Below are positions 35,443 through 46,395 of a DNA stretch of 64,000 bases, piece by piece. Both the position numbers and the translations under genes were made by a program. The notes below the pieces were generated by a model. It was not told the DNA's origin. It was given only the letters and a program-made list of their open reading frames with translations, and did no database searches. The first letter of the stretch is position 1. Every line of letters begins with the position of its first letter. The stretch covers positions 43,956,423-44,020,422 of the forward strand of contig CM033394.1 of the NCBI GenBank assembly GCA_019426215.1, given 5' to 3'. The stretch is from Buddleja alternifolia (taxonomy: Eukaryota; Streptophyta; Magnoliopsida; Lamiales; Scrophulariaceae).

Positions 35443-36810
35443 TCAAGGAGGATGACGTATGAATGCTTTGTTTGTTCTCCACTCCACTCTCGGGTATCGA
35501 TTCAATCTTTGGATATTGGTATTGAGGATTGGTCCATCGTGTGTGATAAATACCCTAGGTTGAGACCAAGCAATCATCCACTCACGAGTTTTTTTATGGT
35601 CCCTCAATACCTCTATTACCTTTTCTTGCCTATGCTTAGGATGGTATTGTGGGCTCTCTTCCAAGTTAGAGACAATGTCTCGTCGTTCTTCACCCATCAC
35701 TTTCACATAGATAAAATCCACGATGTAGGGATGTAGAAGATGATTGGTTCGTTTTTCCTGAAAGTGCTCAACACTAAAAGGATCAAAAACATCAATGTGT
35801 AAATTCAAATCAAAGTCAAGTGGATGCTCAAAAACCTCATAGTTATCGATATTAACCATATCATCTTCTATATTCATTGACAACTTACCATCATCGGTAT
35901 CGAGTACCGATTCACTTGCGGTTAGGGGAGACGGTAAAGGAATGTCAACAACCTCAGAAAGGATTGGAGTCGAATGCTCATCGTTGGAGGAATCTGCTTT
36001 CGAATTTTCCAACTTTCTCTCATTCAACGTCAAGGTGTTGCATTCCTCCTTTTCATCTATCTCAGTGGTACCAAGCAATGCCCTCGGTACTTTCTCAGAT
36101 ATGTCGCTCGTTAGTTGCTTGAGTTGATGATTCATCTCCTTCATTTCCCGTCGTAACACCCTGTAACATCAATCGAAGCTCTGCGAATGATTCGTCTGAT
36201 TTTTGCATGTGAGCCACCAATCTTTCTTCGACAGTCGAAGGTCTTGGAACTTGACCTTGTGGCTTAAAATTTCCAGGCCTTTGAGTTTGGTTGTTGTAAA
36301 ACGGAGGCCTCGGTGCTTGGTAGATGCCTTGTTGTGAATTTTGTGCGGGATTTGGCCTTTTCGAAAAATTCTCGGGTATGTGGAAGCTCAATTGAGGCTT
36401 GTTTGCATTTCCGACATAGTTTACATCACTAATGATTGGCTCTGCCTCTAGATTAACATTTTGTTCTACCTCTTGAGCAACAGCAACCCTTCGGGATTGT
36501 AGAGAAAACTCATCGTCATCTTCAGGGTACAGTTCATCATCCCGTGCCATCTGCTCTAGTTTAGCCCACACTGTTATGCTATCGAGACCCAAAAGATCAC
36601 CGCCTGCTCCTGCATTAAGTCTGTGACGAATCCGAGACCGGACTCCATTAAAGAAATGTAGCACTCGCTCGTCTCTTGAATAGAGCAAACTGTTGTATCT
36701 TGCCTATGCTGATGCTAACGATTCATCCCGTTTTTGCTTAAAATCCTTGATCTCGCTTCTTAACTCGTTAATCCTTGATGGAGGGAAGAACTTGTTAAAC
36801 CCATAGCTAT
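35443..36810 (-). pseudogene. Gypsy-4 gag-like remnant
   Basis: Minus-strand frames form one broken protein. From 36810 the retrotransposon-gag phrase FNKFFPPSRINELRSEI and DFKQKRDESLASA is followed by a stop near 36703. Then come YNSLLYSRDERVLHFFNGV and the AGAGGDLLGLDSITVWAKLE block (36688-36095), a linker rich in Asn/Pro/Gln, and, after a one-base shift near 36160, an acidic 238-codon tail (36159-35443). This resembles Athila-type gag. The amino end is cut by the deletion that joins gag directly to the LTR at 36811. No zinc knuckle or protease active site is visible. Confidence 0.75.
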
Positions 36811-37816
36811 CTTGATTTCTTCACCTTCAAAGGTTCTTGATAATCTTCATAACTAATCTAAGGATGATGAAGATGATGATAGGATTTGTTTAGGCTCCCC
36901 CAATGGGGAATGTGTTTTCAAGTGCGTTTGTAGGATGACCTCCAATCCTCCTTTTATAGCCAAAAGAATTCACTAACCAAGAACATGTGTTTCCATTCTC
37001 TTTTATTTCCACCTACCATTCTCTTGCTTTCCATCTACCACGAATGTGAACTACCATTCTCTTGTTTTCCACCTACCATTCTCTTACTTTCCTCCTACCA
37101 ATAATGGGAGCTGCCACTTTCGTATTTTTCAGCGCAGGGATAGTGTTTTATTCATAAACTTCTCCACAGACCTCCGAATTGGATGATTCAAGTCCCCATG
37201 TAAAGATAAGACATAGATCTAAAACTTTGTAGAAGGACACTTCGTCATATTCGGTCCCTAAATTTATACAAATGGCATTCCAACGTGGAGATTGTTTCTG
37301 ATTTGGCACCCAAATTTGCGGAAATGGTACTAAAACATGATCTTGGCTAACTCCAACTTATTTCTTGCTTGTTTGGTCGCAGGGATAGTGTTTTATTCAT
37401 AAACTTCTCCACAGACCTCCGAATTGGATGATTCAAGTTCCCATGTAAAGATAAGACATAGATCTAAAACTTTGTAGAAGGACACTTTATCAAATTCGGT
37501 CTCTAAATTTATCCAAATGGCATTCCAACGTGGAGATTGTTTCTGATTTGGCACCCAGGTGTGCGGAAATGGTACTAAAACATGATCTTGGCTAACTCCA
37601 ACTTGTTTCTTGCTTGTTTGGTTGTAGAGGTGTGAAACATCTTGGCCTAAACTTGTTTTATACGTCCTTTTTCCACCCTTTCTTCGATTGTATCCACTTA
37701 AGGCCTGGAATCACTTAATGCACGAATTAAACGCACAAGTGACAAAATCAAGCGATAAATGAACCTAAAACATAAACGCAAAGGGGCTTAATAACACGTA
37801 AAAATGACTCCTATCA
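36811..37816 (-). repeat. Gypsy-4 5' LTR, truncated
   Basis: It matches 32688-33753 but has only two of the 60-bp units. The missing ~830 bp and the leader were removed by a deletion whose junction is at 36810/36811. The 247-bp duplication is shared with the other LTR. Confidence 0.85.
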
Positions 37817-37821
37817 TAAAT

Positions 37822-38100
37822 CAAGCTACTTACCATATTTATAAAATCCTCAATTATTTTATGCCGTTGAAATGGAAGGTCACAAATCAAAAGGAAGAAT
37901 CCTTAAGTTTCACTAATATTTTCATTCTTCTAAGAGCATAAATCGGGAATACATGTTTTGTTTTAATCCTTTTATGAAGTCATCATTCAAATTGGCGACG
38001 AATCAAGGCGTTGAGGAGCTACCTGTGCAGGTATGGAAAATCCAGGTGTGGCAATCCAAGTAAGCAAGTGTGACCGGAGCATACCTAAGGCAAAAAGGGC
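37822..38100 (+). other. LARD-3 internal sequence, no feature
   Basis: It continues the LARD-3 leader after the Gypsy-4 target duplication. Nothing recognisable. Confidence 0.5.
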
Positions 38101-38850
38101 AATAGCTGAAGCAGCTGAGGCTGCTCAGCAAATGTGGGTAAAATCGGTAATAGCTGAAGCAGCTAAGGCTGCTCAGCAAATGTGGGTAAAATCGGTAATA
38201 GCTGAAGCAACTAAGGCTGCTCAGCAAATGTGGAAAAATCGGTAATAGCTGAAGCAGCTAAGGCTGCTCAGCAAATGTGAGAAAATCGAAAATAACTGAA
38301 GCTGCTAAGGCTGCTCAGTAAATGTGGAAAAAGACAGTAATAGCTGGAGCAGCTAAGGCTGCCCAACAAAGGTGGAAAAAGACAGTAATAGCTGAAGCAA
38401 CTAAGGTTGTTCAGCAAAAGAGGGAAAAAGATGGTAATAGCTGGAGCAGCTCGGGCTGCCCAGCAAAGGTGGGAAAAAATGACAATAGCTAAGGCAGCTC
38501 AGGCTGCCCAGCAAAGGTGGGAAAAAGTGGTAATAGCTGAGGCAGCTCAGGCTGCCCAGCAAAGGTGGGAAAAAAGTGGCAATAGTTGGAGCAGCTCGGG
38601 CTGCCCAGCAAAGGTGGGAAAAAATGGCAATAGCTGAGGCAGACCGGGTTGCCCAGCAAAGGTGGGAAAAAGGGGCAATAGCTGAGGCAGCTCGGGTTGC
38701 CCAGCAAAGGTGGAAAAAATTGGTCATAGCTGAGGTAGCTCATGCTGCTCAGCAAAGGTGGGTAATAGCTAAAACGACTTAGGCTGCTCAGCAAAGGACG
38801 GTTATAGCTGAGGCAGCTCATGCTGCTCAGCAAATGTGGGAATCCAGGTT
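38101..38850 (+). repeat. 48-bp minisatellite, 16 copies, inside LARD-3
   Basis: Units begin AATAGCTGARGCAGCTMRGG, continue CTGCYCAGCAAAKGTGG and end in an A/G-rich tail. Ten of the first thirteen units are exactly 48 bp and the rest 47 or 49; the last copies are shortened to about 40. As 48 is divisible by three, every frame is periodic. One reads as repeated (V/A)IAEAA(K/R)AAQQ(M/R)W(V/E)K, and the reverse strand is also open over long stretches. The proximal units (AAATGTGG) and distal units (AAAGGTGG) form two subfamilies, suggesting stepwise expansion. Confidence 0.93.
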
Positions 38851-39872
38851 AGGTGTTTGCATGACCGAAAGGAATCATAAAAAGTTCCGTAACGAATCTC
38901 CTCTTTGGACATCATTCATGTATCATGAGCATAGCACTGTGTGCGTATCATAGGCATGGTCAGACATCATCTACGCATAAAGTTTTCTCTACGCTATTTA
39001 TCCACATCATAAATTAAGCTGTAATATTATTCAATTAGGATTAAAGAGTTACACTTACTGAGACTTTTATAAGGTTTTTCGCAAAACTTACAATTTTCAC
39101 TAACATTTGTCTTCATGAATGTATGATTTTTTGTTTTTTCAGGAAAGTTACTAGTTAGAGGGGTCTACTAGGGAAAACAACTCCCTAGGCCCATGGAACA
39201 TGCAAAACTTGAGAAAGTTTATGTTTGATTATTTACAATATGCTTTATTTTTATGATTTAATGAACTCACGAAACCACTAATATTTTTGTAGTTTTGATT
39301 GTTGTGTTTTTCAGGAAAGGCCTAGAGATTGTAAATGCCTTTTTTGCAGGATCAGATGCAAAGCCCCGAAATTCTAGTAAGAATATATATATTTTTTGTT
39401 TTTTTTTTAGATTGGTTTTTTTTACGCATGTGTATATGTATATTTGTTTGAATGAAATTGAGAAGATAGGGGGAGTTGGTGGAACGGGAGGTAGTCGGAG
39501 TTAGGATGCACCACCTGGGTGGGTAGCCGAGATTCGTCAAGTCAGGCGGCCTGCGGCTTCGAATCCGATGGCCTAATACCAAGAGGATATAAGGGTGGGT
39601 TGGTGTGGAATTATTCCGGGAATAATTCTGGGACCAACTCACATTGGAAGACCGGGGTTAAGGGAGATACAGGGCTGTTTGGAACAAAAAGGTCGGAGGA
39701 GGGGACTAATTCTCCCACTCATGGCTGAAATAAGGAGGGAAAATTGGGAAAAGAGGGAATAAGGAAGGTTGTCGACGGTAGCAGGCTGGCCAGCTGTGAG
39801 CCCGTCTAGGAAAATATGTGGGAACGGAGAGGAGAAAAAGGGGAAAAAAGGAAGGTGAAAAATATTGTAAAA
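38851..39872 (+). other. LARD-3 internal sequence between the minisatellites
   Basis: No domain recognised. Short frames at 39295-39504 and 39519-39728 are not convincing. Confidence 0.5.
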
Positions 39873-40050
39873 GGCACGTCCCCACGATTGCTAATGTGAT
39901 GAAAGACAAGTCTCCACAATTGCTAATGTGATGAAAGACAAGTCTCCATGATTGCTAATGTGATGAGAGGCAAGTCTCCACGATTGCTAATGTGATGAGA
40001 TGCAAGTCTCCACGATTGCTAATGTGATGAAAGGCAAGTCCCTACGATTG
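39873..40050 (+). repeat. 32-bp minisatellite, about 5.6 copies, inside LARD-3
   Basis: The unit is GGCAAGTCTCCACGATTGCT followed by AATGTGATGAAA. Units differ by one to four bases. It lies about 1.4 kb before the 3' LTR. Confidence 0.93.
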
Positions 40051-41400
40051 CAAACCTAAATCATCTGGCAGAGCTGCAGGCTACAACTTAGTTCGAGCTG
40101 GATGATGTTTTTGATAACTGACAAGTTTGTGTATTTTTGAAAGGAACATCGGGAATCTAATTCACAGGAAAATTCTTAAATCATAAGTATGGATTAAGCT
40201 CTAAAGGTATGGTTATCAATTTTACCAATTTTTGTACCATTTTCATCATGAACTGAATATGCAATTTGGGATTATTATCATTTCAAATATAAAGAAGACC
40301 TAACCTGCGCTCTTTGGAAAGAATAGTAGCTATTGTTTGTTTTAAGTTTTCAGAGATGCAGGAGTAATATAAAACCGACCCAATCATTCAAAAGATGAAC
40401 AAAAACTGGGGAAATACTAGGCATACATCTGCCCCAACCTGGTCAGATGGTGGAAAAAAAAAACCAGGGATGTTTCTGCCCTAACTTGGACAGGTAAGGA
40501 AGAGTAAATGAGCGCATAATTAGGAAATTGTTCAACGACCCTGCATAATTAGGAAGGTTACTCGCTACACAGCTGGAAAACCAGCATAGCTGGATCCAGG
40601 CTTTTCAGCACAAATATTTGAAGAATACTTGGGGCTCGAGGGCCAGCACGTATAGCTAAAAGATCTGGAGATTGAAAATGAACCAAGAAGCAAAACTTTT
40701 AAAGAAGCCTTGGGAGTAATTGACCTTTTTCCTAGCTCGTGCTAGGTCACAACCTGGGCGAGCTAGAACTATATGACCTAAACAGGTGAAATAGTAGCTG
40801 GAGGCTGCGCCACTAGTGGCTGCAGATTTGTCGGAGAACCAGCAGGAGAAAGAAGGAGGGTTCACCTCTAGCACAACAAGTGGCGCCACCACTAAAGCAA
40901 CTGGCAGACCCATGCCCGATGAATCAAATGAATCTTTTTCGCTATGGCTAAGATTCTTGGAAAAGCCAGATTTGTAGGCTCGCGGAAGAATGGAGTTTCG
41001 AGTTTTAATCACTAAAAAGAGGAAAGGAGTGCAAAAAGACAAGAAAGACTAGGGTTTCCTAAACCCATCTGGAGAAATTGGAGCTTTGCAGCTTGGGCAG
41101 CTTTGCAGCATTGACAGCATACCCTTCATAGAAAATTGGCTCTACATGTGGCCCAGATCCGTACGCCAAAAGAGAATCAGTTATGGCAACACACAAGGCC
41201 GGCGTAATGATGAGGGATGAGCTCTCAGGAGCCATCAATAGCTTGCGGAGCATGGGGAAGCTCAACCGTCAAGTCCTTCTATGGAGGTCATTTCAGCTTT
41301 TCAGTTGAACAACTTGGCCTTTCATGCAGCTCTGCAGCTTGATCAGCTTGTCCAATATTTTTTCTTCTCAACTCTCACAGTTTGACAAGTCAAACTGCAG
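40051..41400 (+). other. LARD-3 3' internal region
   Basis: Non-coding as far as can be seen. The 128-codon minus frame at 40656-41042 has no known domain. AGCTG/CAGCT words are frequent near 41240-41370. Confidence 0.45.
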
Positions 41401-41415
41401 AGTTGGGGGGACTAT
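41401..41415 (+). other. LARD-3 polypurine tract
   Basis: AGTTGGGGGGACTAT directly precedes the 3' LTR start TGATGTAGG, confirming plus-strand orientation. Confidence 0.75.
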
Positions 41416-41979
41416 TGATGTAGGTGGAATTTGGACTTTGGGCCAAGCTGATAAATCCAAGACTTAATGGGCTCAAACCCATTAAGATAGCGATCGGACC
41501 TGAATTCTTTCTAGAAGATATCAACGTGAGCTGGAAGACCTGCCAACCTGGACCTGCGGGAGAGAATATATCTCTATAAGGCAATGCTCGAGACAAGTAT
41601 CACTCAAGTCAATATTTTCCTTACCAAAGACCTAACGGAATTAAGCCATATATTAGCATTAATGATGATTGATCCATGATTAGATGTACCCAAAATTAGA
41701 AGGAGGCTAATTTATTCTCTTCCTATTTGTATAATTAGCACAGTTAAATTTCCATAATTTACCCCACCCCATCAAACTTGTATAAATACCCAACCTAAAG
41801 CATAGTGAAGGATACCTTTCGAATCCTCGTGGACGTAGGTCTAATTTTTGGACCGAACCACGTTAAATCTTTTGTTATTTACATTATTGCACTTACATTA
41901 CTCGATTATATCTCAAATTATACTCATATTATCCCTATTATTAATATAAATATTATTGGTGTGAAACTCACACACATCA
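41416..41979 (+). repeat. LARD-3 3' LTR
   Basis: 564 bp, closely matching 30231-30796 including the TATAAATACC box (about 41781). It ends CACACATCA against the GCAAG target copy. Confidence 0.88.
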
Positions 41980-41984
41980 GCAAG

Positions 41985-43738
41985 AAAACATGAAAAACAT
42001 CAGATTTATAAGCCAACGGATAATACCAAATAAATTTCGAAAAATCATCCACGAAGATTACAAAATATTTGTGTCCCTTGGAAGACATATATGGTGAAGG
42101 TCCCCACATATCGAAGAAAATAAACTATAAAATAGAAGTACTTCGAGAGGGGATAGAGGAAAGATGTACACGTGACGACTTCCCTAAAGGACATGAATGA
42201 CAAAAATAATCCTTAGCACTGCTAGAGCATAATAAATTATTTTGACTAATTAAAGAACTAAGAATACGTGAATTAGGGTGACCTAAGCGTTGATGCCAAA
42301 CTGAGACGGGGGCTCGGACAACCAATGAAACCGACGGGTTGGTGTGCTTGGGCGAGGACAATGAATACAGCCCGTTAAGGCTCAGGCCGGTAAGCAAGAC
42401 TTTCTTGGTACTCCGATCCTTTACAAGAAAAAACGAGTCGTGAAATTCAAAATATACTGAATTGTCAGCACAAAACTTTTGGACAGATAGTAAATTTTTG
42501 GTAATTTCAGGAACATGCAGAATGTTATTTAAAAGAAAAGTACCTAACGGCGTAGAAAAGGTTGAAGAACCTGTTTGATGAATAGGTAGACCTTGGCCAT
42601 TATAGACGTGTAACTGATCGGTGCCATGATACGGAGCAGCTGAAGTTAGAGAACGGGCATCCAAGATAACATGATGAGATGTGCCCGTGTCTGGAAACCA
42701 ATTAACCGAATATGGCTGGGACGGGTAGGTGATATGGGCTGACGGATGGGATGAGTTATGTGATGGAGTTGGAGGATATGGGGGCGGGTAAGAGTGTTGA
42801 AAGGAGGGATAAGAATGTGTTGTTGGAGTCATCGGATGGGGTGGATATGGAGGCGGATATGAAGGTGAGGAGTATGAGTTAGATGGATAGGAGAACCAGC
42901 CACCACGACCGCGGCCCCTACCCCTGCCCCGATAGTTATGACCATGATAGCCACCCCGAGGATTGTGAGGAGGCCGTCTGCATTGTGTAAAATTGGCAGA
43001 GAGGTCGATGGGAGAGGGTGGTGTAATAGTTAAGGAGGAAACAAAATTGTCTTAGAGAAATTCTTGGGTGAGGAGAAAACTGAAGAATTCCGAGTAAGGG
43101 AGGTTTGGATTTGGCGGTGAGAGTGGTGACGGAGTCATGAAATTGTGGGCGAAGGCCTTTGAAAATGTAAAGATTAAAATCAATATTGGAAAAGGTTGGC
43201 CGGCAGCGGCTAATTCATCACCAACCGATTTGGCTTGTTGAAGGTATGAGTGGATAGAAGAATCCCCTCGTGTTATATTTTGGAGTTGTAAACGGAGCTG
43301 CATGATTCGGGCTTGGGAAGGGGATGCAAAAGCACGTTCAAGAGTGCTCCAAATAGCATGAGATGTGGAGGCACCGACAACCAAACGAACGACTTCCTCG
43401 GTTAATGAGTTAAGTAGGGCACTCATAAAGAAATTATCTTGTTGTTACCATTGAGCGAATGCTGGATTTGGGACAATGTTGTTGGACTTGGGATTGAGAT
43501 GGTGAGAAGGATGGGGCGGGTGGGTGTCGTCAATGTAGCCAAGGAGACGGAGACCTTTAATAAGAGGGAGGATTTGAGTTCGCCATAGGAGGTAGTTTTT
43601 GGAGGTGAGATTAATGGAGAGAAAGTGGTGAATTTGAGTGAGAGGGTTAGGGGCTGGGGCTGCCGGTGGTGGAAGGGGGTGAGTGGCGGCGGAAGTGGAC
43701 GAGTCCACCGCGGTGGAGAGAGCTGGCTCTGATGCCAT
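41985..43738 (-). pseudogene. Copia-2 gag, protease and integrase N-terminal part
   Basis: On the minus strand gag starts MASEPALSTAV at 43738; its ATG spans the LTR/primer-site junction. UBN2-type gag (YLLWRTQILPLIKG) ends at an in-frame TAA near 43447 and resumes as NSLTEEVVRLVVGASTS (43426-43052). A Gly/Arg-rich stretch lies near 42900-42950. A 235-codon frame (42832-42125) holds the protease active site in WFPDTGTSHHV and the pre-integrase zinc region (VWHQRLGHPNSR...CHSCPLGK). The integrase start FFDMWGPSPYM lies near 42100 and is cut by LARD-3; it resumes at 30230. Confidence 0.87.
43725..43737 (-). other. Copia-2 primer binding site
   Basis: TGGCATCAGAGCC on the minus strand directly follows the LTR. 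It is a one-base variant of the initiator-Met tRNA site TGGTATCAGAGC that is standard for plant Copia elements. Confidence 0.85.
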
Positions 43739-43926
43739 ATAGAGACTTGAAACAATTGTTCTATTCAACCCCAAATTCTAATGTGCTATTACAAGATTAT
43801 TTATAAGAATAGATAACAAGACTAACAAGGTAACTTATCTAGATCATATCGAAACAAATATCACAAAGGATCACAAAGAATCGAAACAAATATCACAAAG
43901 AATTATAGAGAATATTGGGTTTGATA
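43738..43926 (-). repeat. Copia-2 5' LTR (189 bp)
   Basis: It matches 26204-26404. The ends TATAGAGA and TTTGATA give TA...TA termini, fixed by the adjacent primer site on one side and the ATGCT target copy on the other. Confidence 0.88.
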
Positions 43927-43931
43927 ATGCT

Positions 43932-45467
43932 ATCAAGATTTTTTCATAAAAAACATTTCAAAGTTTCTATTTTATATTTTGCAAATTTAGGAAGAAGTAG
44001 CTGATTTTTTAAAATATTCTTAAAAAAATGTATAGAAAAAAGATATTTTTACTATTCACAATTTGACAGTTCATCCATTGATTGAAATGGCTTCATTTGG
44101 CTATTTCTCAACACCTAAAGTGAAATTAATCATATAGTACAATGCAAAATAATGTAACGTGCAAAATAAGATTCATTTTGCCTGTTTTTTTTATACCTAA
44201 ATCGATGGATTTAGCTAAGACATGTTTACAAAAATTTATATCTAAACACCAATCCAAATAAATCTCACAAAAAAAAAAAAAAATTATCACATCAACCCTA
44301 ATCATTACATATTTTTTTAAAAAAATAACTCATCCAAGCACACTTCTAACACCTTTTTTTTTATCCCTAAAAAATATTTTTCACTATCTTTTTTTAGAGA
44401 TGGTTATGCCATCAAATTAAACTCTAATTATTTATTTACATCGCTCAGGTCGGTTACGAATCAAATGACGATGAACTAAAACATTATATATATATATATA
44501 TATATATATCATTATAAAAAAAATGGAAACAACATATATGTGGTCCGGGTTCTTTTAACTATAGGAGAGAGAACCCCTATCCGGCCCCGTGTGTGTATAT
44601 ATATATAGGTCTAATAATCATACTACAAATTCAAGGATAAAGAATGACCAATACTAATATTATCAATCTAGCTACTGGTTCAAAGTCTCTGTTGGCAATT
44701 TGAATCTATCTGAACGCACAACGTTGAGGATTGGAGCTACTCACAGTCAAAATGTAGATATTACTAACGAGCATAACAGGACATGATCAACTGACTAGGA
44801 TCAAGATATGGGAGAATCCCCCTTTGAGCATCCTTGACCTGCTGGAGGCTGACTCTGTTGGCTGAACTTTGTTGGTTTATTGTCTTTGTTTGTTTTTCAT
44901 TTCTTTAGCACGGTGATGTACCAAAAAAAAAAAAAAAAAAGGTGAGTATTTGAGTATTTATAAATTTAGAGATGCTTTGTCCCATGTAGACCCCATACAC
45001 GTAACGTTATTTTTATAATCAACTTTCAAACTGATATTGGTCGAGACTCAAGATTTGGGTACGGGTTGTTTGGGTTGACTCCACGAGATATATATGGCAT
45101 GCTCGATACGAGGGAACGTGACCCTTCAGGGTCGATTCCATTAATGATCAATAAAAATATTGTACCCTATATCGATATGTAATACGGTCCAAACACACGG
45201 ACATTTCTCCATGTGTCTTATTGTTATTCTTCTAGGAAACATGGCACCGTGCACACATATATTTGACTAATTTATACACTTATGCTCAAGATTTAGATAA
45301 GTGGACATAATCTATTTTGTCCACGTACTTTTATGATGAATAATCATCATCTGTATTTTGACATTTCTTTCACTTTTATTATATGATAAAATTCCTAATT
45401 TTGAGAACAATTAACCATGCATTTATAGAAAAGGCTAATCTAATCGTATAAATCCAAATAAGCGAAG
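43932..45467. other. Intergenic DNA with a LINE-like 3' tail
   Basis: TA microsatellites lie near 44487-44508 and 44592-44606. From about 44690 to 44938 a segment ends TTTAGCACGGTGATGTACC followed by 18 A, resembling the 3' end of a 5'-truncated plant LINE; no target duplication was found. No gene otherwise. Confidence 0.45.
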
Positions 45468-46395
45468 CAACCTATCATTTTCATAAAGTGATTTCAAAAA
45501 CATTCTTAAAAATGATACAAAAAAGTATTTATGCGCAATAACATTGAATAAAAATGCAGTAAGATTCTTTGGTCGTGCTACATATGAATGACGAGGACAA
45601 ACTCAAAGCAACTTGAAGAAGATGAAATTGAGAAACTAAGCTCAGAGAATATCGAATCTTATTAAAAACATATATTCAATCGTTGTGATAAATGAACATG
45701 TATTTAATTTATAAGCTCGAGAAGCGCTGACCAACTCGAGGATTCAAGGTGGCTCAATCCCGATAAGCCAGGTGGTCGACATCGAGGTTGACCATGTATA
45801 GCTAGCCGTCTCTAATCTTCCTACCAGGTTATTACTAAAGGATATTGGGGGTATTTTCAATGATGATTTTTGTGCGATATTTTCTTCACATTACTTGTCG
45901 CCACGGGTACTTTTTTCATAAGGATTTTTTCTACAAAAGTTGAAGTAACTAATTATTAATTATATAAATGTTACACTATTAGTTAGATTGGAATAAATTC
46001 AATTCGGATTATATATATAAAAAGAATAAAATTCAATATGAATATGGCTTTTCTTCAAGAAAAAAGACGAGAGAGAGACATGGGTTCGGTCCAAATCAAC
46101 TTTTGAATTAAATGAGGGATAGATATGGTCAAGGAGGCCTTAAATGAAAATAAAGCGATTTTAATACCACTCCAAATAATTGCCTACACTTAGCTATAGC
46201 TCTTAGATTATCTTGGCTTGGGATACATATACGGGGTGATTTAAAAATACACTATGATGCTGGTGTATCAAATATTATTGAATATAAAATCAGAATGTTA
46301 TAATCATATTAATCATATGCATTCAACGTTGTTAGATAAATTGATTTCAATAGATCCTATCCAACTTAGAATATCCCGACACATATGTGGGTGAT

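Larger units (their letters stand above)
31857..37816 (-). mobile_element. Gypsy-4: gag-only LTR element nested in LARD-3
   Basis: TAAAT flanks it (31852-31856, 37817-37821). The left (3') LTR spans 31857-33753; the right (5') LTR keeps only about 1 kb (36811-37816). On the minus strand AAGTTTGGGGGAGT just before TGATAGGAGT is a polypurine tract typical of Athila/Tat Gypsy elements. The internal region has gag-like sequence but no protease, RT or integrase. About 830 bp of the 5' LTR, the primer site and the start of gag have been lost. Confidence 0.88.
30231..41979 (+). mobile_element. LARD-3: large non-coding LTR element, itself split by Gypsy-4
   Basis: LTRs at 30231-30796 and 41416-41979 begin TGATGTAGGT and end ACATATCA/ACACATCA. 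GTAAG (30226-30230) and GCAAG (41980-41984) are the target duplication with one change. A Gypsy-type primer site follows the left LTR and a G-rich tract precedes the right one, so it is on the plus strand. Without Gypsy-4 it is about 5.8 kb. No gag or pol domain is recognisable; the internal region instead holds two minisatellites (38101-38850 and 39873-40050). It must depend on proteins of other elements. Confidence 0.88.
26204..43926 (-). mobile_element. Copia-2: Ty1/copia element split by nested insertions
   Basis: Short LTRs (26204-26404 and 43738-43926) are flanked by ATGCT on both sides (26199-26203, 43927-43931). The minus-strand primer site TGGCATCAGAGCC touches the right LTR and the purine tract CTTGTGGGGGTG touches the left one. 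The element is cut by an hAT element (26923-28141) and by LARD-3 (30231-41979). Removing both gives about 4.75 kb, normal for Copia. Gag, protease, integrase, RT and RNase H segments are all present but carry many stops and shifts. LTR ends are TA...TA instead of TG...CA. Confidence 0.9.

Noticed and set aside
38003..38833. Six frames over the 48-bp minisatellite as a possible repeat protein
   Set aside because: Periodicity makes all frames partly open; one-base unit changes and stops break every one, so no gene is claimed, although a coding origin is noted as a finding.
38101..40050. CRISPR-like array
   Set aside because: The direct repeats are contiguous minisatellites without unique spacers, in a plant retroelement.
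40656..41042. 128-codon minus frame in LARD-3
   Set aside because: No recognisable domain, opposite to the element's orientation, and composed of ordinary internal sequence.
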